DNA from: Melanocharis versteri
Taxonomy: Eukaryota; Chordata; Aves; Passeriformes; Melanocharitidae
Length of the DNA: 64,000 nt
Assembly (NCBI GenBank): GCA_013397845.1
Contig: VZTG01009169.1
Span: 1-64,000, forward strand
Direction: 5' to 3'
Positions 50,812 through 61,400 of the stretch are shown in pieces. Both the position numbers and the translations under genes were made by a program. The notes below the pieces were generated by a model. It saw only the letters and a list, made by a program, of their open reading frames with translations. It did not search any database and was not told where the DNA came from. Each line of letters begins with the position of its first letter. Position 1 is the stretch's first letter.

Positions 50812-50990
50812 TCACGGAATCACAGAACAGTTTGGGTTGAAAGGGACCTTAAAGATCGTCTAATTTCAAGACCTTGTCATGGGCAGGGACACCTTGCACT
50901 ATCCCAGATTGCTCCAAGCGCTGCCCAACCTGGAGTTGGACACTCCAAGGATGCGACAGCCACAGCCTCTCTGGGCACCTTCATGGGCTC
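50812..50990 (-). mobile_element. CR1 LINE 3'-end fragment
   Basis: TCACGGAATCACAGAACAG, TTTGGGTTGAAAGGGACCTT, CCAAGCGCTGCCCAACCTGG. It is inverted relative to the copy at 50104. Confidence 0.9.
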
Positions 50991-51039
50991 TAACTGCATC
51001 AGTAAACGCTCAACATTGTGCCAGCACCAGTTCCCAACA

Positions 51040-51172
51040 CCTGCAGCCCCCCCGAGCCGTGCGGGACACGGAAAATCCCCGCGGCGCCGGCTCCCAGGGC
51101 CGGGAGCGCAGGGGCAGGAGCGGCTCCCGTCCCGCAGCCGGTGCCAGCGCTCCGGCCCCTGCTGATGCTGCA
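51040..51172. other. Small GC-rich island in AT-rich surroundings
   Basis: About 130 bases of CpG-rich sequence (CCCCGCGGCGCCGGCTCCC) abruptly placed beside a CR1 fragment, about 1.2 kb beyond the candidate ST7L stop. No gene recognised. Confidence 0.6.
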
Positions 51173-51756
51173 TCGCACTGTATACATTGGAACTAGTAAG
51201 TGCTTCCTTGTGATTTTTGGCCACTTGGAATATTTTTAGCAATTTGCCAAGGTTTACCCTGTGATTTATTATGGAGGAAACAAACTCAAGCACTAACAAA
51301 TGAAAATATGTAAACTCAGGCTATTCAAGTCAATAGAAAGGTGAACTTCTTAAACCCCTTCTGAGGCATTCAGCTCGCTGTGGATTCAACTGCTGGAAAA
51401 ACAGTTTGATTAAGAAGTAACTGAAATGTAATCTAAGGAGTCACTGCTTGGAGATTTACAGTGAAAAATTCCATAAACACAATACTTTCCAATTGCCATT
51501 CCTAAAACTGTGTTCTAGGTTTCTTGGAAATTCAAGAGTTGGAAATACATTTTGCATTGCTTTTATCTACGGCCAAAGCACTCCAGATATACCAGCTAGA
51601 ACTTTATTATCTCAAATTACTACACTTAGTAAGTTAAAGAACAGAAATATGAAAAATACTTGAAGCAATGAAATACATAGGAAAAAATAATTTAAAAAGC
51701 TTAAAGTACTGGAATTACTTGAAGATACAATGCTCAATATAGCAAATAATAATTGC

Positions 51757-51762
51757 TTTATT
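51757..51762 (-). terminator. ST7L: Candidate ST7L polyadenylation signal (AATAAA)
   Basis: TTTATT on the + strand is AATAAA on the - strand, about 600 nt beyond the candidate ST7L stop. A second one lies at 51603-51608. Assigned by position only. Confidence 0.35.
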
Positions 51763-51950
51763 ACAGTATGCTTGAGTGGAAAGGCTGGTATTATTAAATA
51801 GAAGATAATCTTCCATTTTTGGTACGAAAATTCAACTAGATGTTACTACTACAGACCTGCAGAAGACAAGAGAGTACGTATAAAGTGTTAGCAGCCATCA
51901 CAGCATTATCTATAGTTAAACTATTGAAGCAGACTATTAACTAAAATATG

Positions 51951-52030
51951 AAACCACAGAATGATAGAATGGTTTGGGCTGGAAAGGACCTTAAAAGTTA
52001 TCTAGTTGCAACACCCCTGTTATGGGCAAT
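51951..52030 (-). mobile_element. CR1 LINE 3'-end fragment in probable ST7L 3' UTR
   Basis: CCACAGAATGATAGAATGG, TTTGGGCTGGAAAGGACCTT, then a degraded tail. It lies in the ST7L sense orientation. Confidence 0.85.
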
Positions 52031-52359
52031 AAAAACAGAGATGTTACTTTAATGTTGAGTACTATTGTTTCTTACAAGTTTTCTGAATCCCTCTGAAAAC
52101 ATCAGGAATGGAATCATGAGTACAGTCATCTAATAAGTAAAATATGGAAGAATTTTTATCATTAGAGTATGATTGAGAGTCAACATTAATTCTAGCTAAA
52201 GTATCAGAATACTGGAAGTTGGTATTTTCTTCTCAGTTGTCAATCTCAAGAGAGTAACACAGAATTCCCTTCTTGCCTGATGATCTCGGTACACAATTTC
52301 AACTTTTGCTGGTATTAAACTGCCACAGAGGGTGTCAAGAACCCCTATGTCTGTGCCTG

Positions 52360-52449
52360 CTACCACTGTGATTTGGCTGGGGGAATGCTGTGGCAATGCG
52401 CACTCTTCTTGATCATCTTTTCAGCTGAACAGACACTACCCACCTTTTC
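52360..52449 (-). CDS. ST7L: Candidate ST7L terminal coding exon
   Basis: On the - strand, the acceptor TTTATTTTCTTTAG opens in the required phase 0 and reads EKVGSVCSAEKMIKKSAHCH, SIPPAKSQW, then TAG. The CSAE and IPPA-SQ elements resemble one of the alternative ST7-family C-termini as I remember it, but the segment between them is shorter and different. AATAAA signals on the - strand at 51757-51762 and 51603-51608 would end a UTR of about 600-750 nt. An alternative last exon elsewhere remains possible. Confidence 0.5.
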   Translation of the reverse strand, partial: EKVGSVCSAEKMIKKSAHCHSIPPAKSQW

Positions 52450-55400
52450 CTAAAGAAAATAAACAAAATAAACAGACTGCCAAATGACCAAACCCTGGGA
52501 GATTTCTCCCCATACTTGGACATGTCATTGGACATCCCAACTGCAAAGCCAACTCAATCGTACAAAGTCTTTTCTTTTTTTTGGTTCAAGAAACCCAGCA
52601 GAGAGAACTTCACCAAGCAATTCTTTGTTAGCATAACATTTGACCTCGTATCTCTTTGGAAATCATACAACTTTGCTAATGCAGCCCTTACAGAATTAAT
52701 CAAGCAGATAGTTAGCCCCTCGTTACTATGAACCCAGCCAATTATGAGCAGCACTGAAATTTGTCACTGGCATGTCCAACTACATTTTCCAGCATAAAGA
52801 TCAACACAACTGTGTAGAAATGAGGCCCCACTCTCAGACCTCCATGACTTGGACACTAGACCGGGCTCACTAGCCAAGCCAACACTTCTAGGAACAAAGT
52901 ATTCTTAAAAAAGAAGGGCTTTCCTCCTGTGTCTCCATTACCTGTTGCATTAAACCAGCCAGGACACAAATGTCTTTTACCCTCTGTTTTGACTAGCAAA
53001 GCCAGGATAAATGACTGACTGAAGAGTTCAGAGCTCTTTATTCGCTACTTTGCTCTGCTGCATGACAGCCACAGTTCATAAAGGCCAAACCTACTGCCTG
53101 GAGTAGCTTGAGAAGCTGGGGTGGGAAGCTGCCTATGCACTTTGTTTCTCAGCTTCCAGAATCCAGGGGAAGATGACAAGGTTACAGCCAGCAGATGTTA
53201 ACAAATAAGTAAGGGAAAGAAACCTTAAAAAGAGCAGGGCAGAGAGGGAGAAAAGAGACAGGCACAGAAGGCACCCACAGGAACAGACATATTTCAGATA
53301 CATTTAAAGCATCACAGATTACTATCGATGAGTCCAACTTCTATCCTTGAAAAGGTACTCAAATGACAGAACTGTGGTCACTGAACACATTCTCCATCTA
53401 GTAAGTGAAACCAGATGAGATATAAAACCACTGGCTGAGCTCCTGAAAGGTTAAGTGACAGCTTAACTCAGTTCTGAACCTGGTTTGAAGTCACCAGTTA
53501 CTTTACCTGTTCTCATCCGCTCCATTTACACCAGGCTGTGGGTTTCCAGTGCTCACAGAGACCTCTTCTCCTGCAGTCGAGCCTGCCTTTTACCCACTTC
53601 ACAAAATCCCCAGCCAACAAATTTATTTTTGAGGCTCTCCCACTGCAGTTGTTCACTTCCACAAGTATAAAATCCATATTCAACACAGTGCTCTGTGGTA
53701 AAACTTCTCTGGTGCTGAAATGCTGCTCTCTCACCATAACAGTGCAAACTAAAAACAAGGTATGTAATAGTAGTAGTTCATTTCTTGTCAAAATAAGATG
53801 TTTTACCGAAATTTCAACATGTCTTTGTCACTACCGAGATTCTTACAAAAGCAGACAAAATAGTTTATGCTCCATAAGCATAGGATTGACTAGAGGCTAC
53901 TTCACAGTGGACCTCAAAATTCCCAAAAACCCACGAGATACCTAAGCAAGCCCCGTGACAGAGATATTACTTACAGCTTTCGTAAAAATGACCATCAGCT
54001 CAGGGAACTGGTGGGTAAGGAGGGCCAGCATGGCTGAAAAGGAACACAGGCCTGCTGTGAAATGGATGAAAAAGGGAAGTTCCTTCTGGGGGTAAACGGA
54101 GACTTCGTGAAATGCTGAAAGGAAAAAATTAAGAATGCTGACATTTGATAATCAAGGACTGCTTTCCGAATTATTTATAGCCTTGTAACTAATTTCTGGA
54201 CTTTCAGAAGGACAGACTCATGCAGCACATCTTAGGTTCAGGTACTTTAACTTCTTAAAAATTTCTCCCCTACATCACATGCTTGTTTTCATTATTAATA
54301 GCCATTACATATTTGTTTTCATTATTAATCTTCTCTTCTCAGTCTTCTTTTTCACTTGCATAGGCTTTATTTTTGAAGCATCTAATCAGGCTCAGTTTTT
54401 GATACCTACTCTTCTAACTGGACAGAGGGAACACCTGTAAAGTTCACAAGCTGTCAGAGTTACCCAAACCAACTGAAGCAATTCAGGAGTTTTCAACTCT
54501 CTGGAGCTCTAATCCTGTCACCTGAAAAGAAGGGCACATCTACGCACCCCGTAAGAAGCTGAGCAAGTACAAAACACCAGCATGTTATACAGACATATAC
54601 TGCTTAGTACTTCTTGAAGACTTCTGGTTGTAGACTACAGTAAATCTGTTCAGAGCAGCTGACAGAGCAGACCTCAAAGAAAACAGCACCAGGACTGGGT
54701 TATAAATTCTGTACATAGCAGCTCCTTGCAATTTCCAATCTCTGGTAACAAAATCCAAAGCAGGTGATTAGCCAGGCCAAGGGTGGCATGTGGAGCTTTC
54801 AGCACTCACGACACTACTACTGGTCACTCGCCGAGGACCTGCTGGGTGAATGTGCAATTATTTACTGGCTCTGGATACCTGCAGCTCTGATTTCTATGCA
54901 ATGATTTGAAAAGATTTTTAAACAAAGAAAAGAATAGTTTCTATAGACACAAGTAATTATAAAAGGACTGCCCTTTTTGACAAGCTGTTTTCAAAATCTA
55001 ACAAAAACCTAGTATTATAAATGAGCTTTTTTCTGTAAAATGAGAAAATACAATTGTATTCTTTTTAAAACTTAAGTCTGTGGCAGAAGAAGACACTTTA
55101 TCCTCCCAGTTACTGTTTCTGAATGCTGGTACATTAAACCACCATTAGAAGAGTAAACCCAGCAAAAGGGTCTTGTGCTCTTGCAACTCATTAATGGCAA
55201 AGTGCTTGGGGTTTGTTTTGGTTTTAATGATATGATTTTGGAGCACAATTAAGTAGAATATTTGGAGATCCATATCTAACATCGATCAGAGATGTTAATG
55301 GTACCCAGAAATTCATACTATAGAGAAACTTGCCTTATTTCTAAAACATGGAGCAATATAATTTAGGAAAGTGTTTAAAAAATAGGAATTAATTCTTTTT

Positions 55401-58400
55401 GCAGTAGCTTTTCCTACACTGGGAAATTAAAACCAAATTCAAAATAGGTAAAGACAACTAAAGCTAATTCTGTACATTCGCAGACATTTGAGAAGCGCTA
55501 CTCATCAGACCAATCCAGGTTTTTTGAATCACTGATTTGGTCAACATTATTTTAAATAGATAAATTTTTTAAAAATTAAGTGTCAAGATTTCTTGAGGAA
55601 GTACTGCAATAAAAGCGTTAAGATGATTTTATTTATAGGTAGTTTTATATTTAAAACATAACAGGAATGCGTGAGTGATCCTGTTGAAATATCTGCATGT
55701 GTTGGTGTTTAATTATACTGGGAAGTCTACAATTTAGGGTTAGTTGCTAACCAAGGAATTCCTTGTGCAATATCCTGCATAAGTGAGAAATGAGTAATTT
55801 AAAGCAGTCTGGGGGCAAATTTAAATTACACATTTTAAATATAACTTCAGGCTTTTAAATAGAAACACGTCTGTGCAGTTTTCCTTTCCACAGCTGTGGT
55901 CTCTGTGGGGCTGCTGGTGCTTTTGCAGTAGCCCTTTCCAGTCCCAGGGGAATTGTGTTTCTTCAAGATACAGTTCTACCCCAAAGGAATTCAATTAAGA
56001 TGTATAATTAACAGCTCAATTCTAATCTAAATTAATGCTATTTTCCTACATATCATGAGTACAGGCAGTAACGATATAGTTTATTTGTCTTGCCCAAAGG
56101 AAAAAACATGAGGGCCCGTAATTGAATGAAGTAACCTTGAAGCAAAGAGCAGCTGGATAAGACTTACTTTTCAGTATCAAATGTTAGTATAAATCCATAA
56201 AAATACATGGATAAAAAGTTCCAGGAGGCAGCCAGCAGATAAACACAGACCATCGAATTAATGACAGAAAGCAATACATGTTCTATGAAGCTACAGATTA
56301 ACCAAGGATTCTCTGCAAGATCACAGACAGGTTTTACTGGATACCCAATGCAGGACTGGAACCATGGATTCCTTGCTAAAACAGCAGTCAAATCCATGAA
56401 TTCTCTGAAAAGCAATTTTTAACAAATGGTCCATTTTGTTGTTCTCAAAGTTGTCCAGACTCAGTCTGAATGTACCACACACAGATTTCATCTCTGAAGG
56501 ACTTAGGCTATTACAGCATCAAGCTGACATTTACCACACACACACGTCAAGTGCTTCAGGATCTTTTGGGAGGGACATCAACAAATAGCTGAATCCCCTT
56601 CACAGGAAGCTCAAAATAAAAAAATCACAGTAAGGTAAATACAGAATACCACAAACTGAATATGTCCTTAGCCTGTGTTTTATTATCATTACTGTTTAGA
56701 AACCACTTACTTGGCAACAGTTCTCTGTCTGCTGTTTCTGTGCAGCTCGGGTAGGGATAGAAAAGATGTCCTTTCTCCAACGGGTATGGGATCATCCTAA
56801 ATGCTGCAAAAAGGGTGAGTGACATTAGATCTGTATCTAATCAGGCACCAGCTTCTCACAAGGAGAACCAATCATGTCTGAGGGGGATAAAGGCAGAGAG
56901 ACTAGTCCACTGTACAGAAAAAATAAAAGGAGATACTTACTGCCTTCCCATGTGCAGTGCAGCAGATTTAGAGCCCCTTCTATCCTCTTCCAGTGCTGAA
57001 GGTGAAAAAAAGCATAGGCTACTGCCTCACTGTCCCCTCGCTTCAGAATGTGCTCTGGAGGCAGCACTAGGCTTTTCATTTCTAGTAAATACTGAAAGGA
57101 AAAATGGAAAGCACACCTGGTTATATGGAATATTCCAAAACCATTGACTATGAAACACAAATGATCATTTTAAGCGTAACTGAGCGTAGAAGGGGCCAGT
57201 TTCTACCACACAGCAGCCAGGCTGCACTCACGTGAGAAATGAAAAGCAGCAAAACACACTCCTGTGTATATGACTCTTAAATTAGGCTTTCACACACACA
57301 TTCACAAAAAAATCAAGAAAAAACATACAGTTTCAGTAAGACAAAATAAAAATACATTCTTGTGGAACAGACGTTAAGTATAATGCTGCAGGTGCAACAC
57401 CAATGAGGGACAAATTTAGGCTGATAAAAAACCCCAAACCAATGATATTTTTGCTCATTACTTCATCACAGAAAGTTTCAATGTAAGTGGCTGACGACTT
57501 GTTAGCTCTAAAGTATGAGCAGCAAACCTGAAAGTGTCAGTGTGCTAACCAAAGGAAGAATAATAAACCAAACCCAGGAAGATCTTCTTTTAATGTGGTC
57601 TTACTGGGCTACCACAAAGTATCTTTGATTTCAGATTTTTTCAATTTCAGCCCTTTCCCTCCATCAGCAGAAAATATGATGCTCAGAAGGGTTAAAGAAC
57701 ACAAGGATTAATCATTTCCCATTTCTTTTGCAACACACAACATTCAGTTTTTTTAACGTACCACGTTTTCTCATGGTACATTAAAAAAGTCAGGTATTCA
57801 TTCGAACTTAGCTTTTAAAAACCAATGACTACTTTTCACAAGAACGAAATGACAGTTTCGGCTCTAGTATTTACCTGTGAGCTGTTCTCTCCTACTATAT
57901 AGTGTCTCATTCAATAACAGCCAAAGTTAATCCACATCTTTGATCAATATAGCTGGCAATTCCTTGGAGTGTCCCCCGAAGTGTAAGAATGCAGTTAACT
58001 CTCCGATTTATTTCAGCAGATGCCACAAACTATGAGATTATTTACTAATCCAGTTTGAGGACTTAACTTTTCCCATTCAGACCCTTCAAGGAATGTAGGA
58101 GGGGTTGTGCCCCAGCCAAATAAAGCACATTTGCTGCCTGGCTAGGTTCTTCTCTCAGTGCCTTGGGCCCACACTCCGGAGGGTAATATTCTTGCTAATC
58201 CCCTCTAATCATCTTCAATTTTTTTTTTAATTTTTTTTTTTTTAACACAGTAAAGGATCACTCACACAGCACTGCTGTGGGAAAATGGTCTCAAATATCT
58301 GACCCCTGACCCGACTCCTCATGCTCTCCCCAGTGCCCACTTTTCCACTATGCTAACTGGGAATATAAACCCAGCAGTGGTGGTGAAGCCCCACTGCAAG

Positions 58401-61400
58401 TATTGCCACAACACACCAATGCTCAACTCCAGGCTTTGGCTCTCTCTGAGCCCACGTTACCGCATAAACAGAAAAATTCCAGTCTGGCAGGTCTTCATGT
58501 CCATGCTTAAGCATAAAACAGGCAAGGTGTCAGTACTGAAGTTATCTCAGTACTGAACTGAAGGTTTTGAAGTCTTTATACACAATAAAAATCTCTAAGA
58601 TAGCCAGAAGATGACTGCAAAATATTGTTTCCAAAATGCAGTTCCAAAATGCAGTTACAGATTTCTAATTTGAAATGGCTTAAGAGGACCAGCTTTCTAG
58701 CTGGTGCTAACTCTCCAAACAAAAATCAGCCTTGTAAAAGCAGAACAAAGAGAAAAAAACCTCATTTTATCTTCCTTATGCAAAATGATGTTACGTACAA
58801 AAACCATCACTTCCATCAGACGTGCGAACAAAGTGATTCCTACTTTACATACCCATTTATTTTTAGTCTATGGGACAGAACAGAGTGGAAATTCAAAGAT
58901 CAGATTTTCTTCACCCTCTGTGATCCACTGGGCAAGTTGCTTCACTTCTCTGCCCTTGTTCACTCGTTTGCTTTGACCATAAACATTTCAGAGTTCTAAA
59001 TAGCCTGCACCAGTAAAATTCTGCTCTGTCATCTAATCAATTGGTGCCTCAAGGCAATATTGTAATAAAAAACCCACAAAGAATGGATAGATGTACAGTT
59101 AGAAGAGAAAATCAAATTACTGAAACCTGGAATCAGTTTCTGCTGATTTGAAATGTTTGAAATTATCTCTAACTTCTTCAAAAACTTATATGAGGCTCCA
59201 GAAACAACTGGAGGATACCCAAAACAAAAGAACTTTTAGATAATGATAATGCATTATAATCTTCTGCCCCTAAAGGCAGAGGCTAAAGAAAAATCTGTCT
59301 GAGACTGTCTGAAATGAACTTGCTACGCTCTTGATCAGTCATGCAAACAAGCAGCAATTTCTCCCAGCAATTAGCTTCCTCAGTGCACATTCTATTGGAT
59401 TGGACAGGCAGACAGAACGGAGCGGCCGGATCATTCCAGCCTCCCCAGCAGCAGCCACGGGGACTCCACCATCATTTGCAGAGGATTAGACCCTGCACCG
59501 AGCCAACCTCCTGCATTCACGCTTTCATACTGAAAGCATCACTAGTACAGTAAAAAGCAATGCAAGATTTTATTTTCACCCAGTGCTCTGTGGAATCTGT
59601 ATTTTGATTCAGACATTAAATTACAGCCCGTGGTGACACAGACTCTTAATCTTGTTTACACGTGGATGAAGAAAATAAGTGACTGCAGATCTTTCAATAA
59701 CCATGGAGCCATGGCTGGAAGCACAGCAGAATAAAGGGGTTTGGAATACTAGAGAGATTATCGAATGGAGAACTTAACTTGGCTTGAGGGACTTGGAAGC
59801 AGGGTGCTGGAACGAGGTATCTTTAACATCCCTTCCAACACAAACCATTCTGTGATTATTCTACGACTCTAAATATCTACATTTAGATTTATGTCCACCC
59901 TCATTGAGAGTAAAGGGCTTTCAGTAATACCTTACTAGATTTTCCAACAAGTTAGGAAATTCCAAGTTTAAATTTTTTTGCAAAAAACCCTGTTTAAACA
60001 TCAGCTATTACTAAAAAAAAACTTGGCCACAAAACATTCATGATATAAATACTAATGTTTTTAAGAACTCCTGGAGTTATAACCAAATTCAAGAAAACAT
60101 GGGGCTAGAAAAGCTCCAATAACAAAATTATATTATAATATGGTATTTTTCAGATTACAGTACAAGTGGTCCAATAGGAAATAAAATACTCTTACCTTTG
60201 GAACATGAGGGTTAAATTCCACAGCTCTGTGAATTGCTTCCACAGCATTAATTTCTGCTGTACTAAGCCCTCTCTTGGAGGCAGTTTCTGGGGAGAACCT
60301 GAAGGGAAAAACCCACCTTGAACAAAAGTAATAAATAATAAATGCTAACCAGGTGTTTATTTGCATTGCAAACTTGGAGTTCATTAAAAATTGGCTGATT
60401 TATCAAGAAAGATAAATAAACCCTTCTAGGAGAAAAATGTTCATGTTAGGTATCTTGACCGTTATCCACGCCCGTACAACAAATGAAAATTCATGTCAAT
60501 CATGTCAGGTGAGTGCCCTGACTTCCAGCTCCCTGTTACAGCATCACCTGCTGGGAGGTGCTGGGCTCAGATCACAGTGAAATGCCAGCATCAACTACCA
60601 CAAATATCCTGCACCCACCCCAAAAAACAAATCCCAAGCAAAACACTGAAAACAGAATTTTTACAAAAGCACTTGGCCAATACATGATAGCTCTTGAAAA
60701 ACATCCTCACCTGTACTAACTTTATGGGTGCTTAAAAGGAATTTTAAATTGTGTTTAATTATATATACACATACATTTGTGTGTGTAAATACACTCAACT
60801 TGCTCTTAGAAATGTAACTGCTACATATTTACACATAACAAGGGACGTAAAAAAGATTAAAAAATTAAAATAATCCTTGAATTGAAGTAAAGATTTCTTT
60901 ACAGATTAGGAGTAATTTTAAAACATAGAATATTTAGACCTTTTTCCTTCATATTTTACATCAGAACCCAAGATTAGCAACAAACCGTTGTTTTCACACA
61001 TGTCCTTGCTTACCTTTCTGAAACAGCTCTGGCTTTCAGCAGAGCTGCTGTGTAACATATTGCTGCTGATTTGGGAAGACTGATATCTGTGATAAAATAA
61101 ATAATTAAGCTGTAAGATTCTAAGGCAACACAAACATTTTAAACCCACATCCTTAGAGTTAAAGATTTTTCCTTGGGTATGGGAGACAACGAATGCAACA
61201 TCTGGGACATTTCAGCTGTGATTAGAAACTCTGAATTTGTTTGCACAGCCACCAGTCAGCCTCACATTGAAAACTCGAAGTTGTATTTAGGTAGTAGAGT
61301 CATTTTTTGTTTCTAAATGTACCAACACACTGAAACTGAATCCAAAGACAAATGCACATATAAATACACTTAAGAACAGAATGTGTTTCCTGTATTAACC

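Larger units (their letters stand above)
40576..51750. other. Space between the convergent genes
   Basis: No protein-coding gene recognised between the provisional end of WNT2B and the probable ST7L 3' UTR. Holds CR1 fragments, microsatellites and the exon-like segment at 47285. Composition shifts from GC-rich to AT-rich at about 44-45 kb. Confidence 0.6.
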
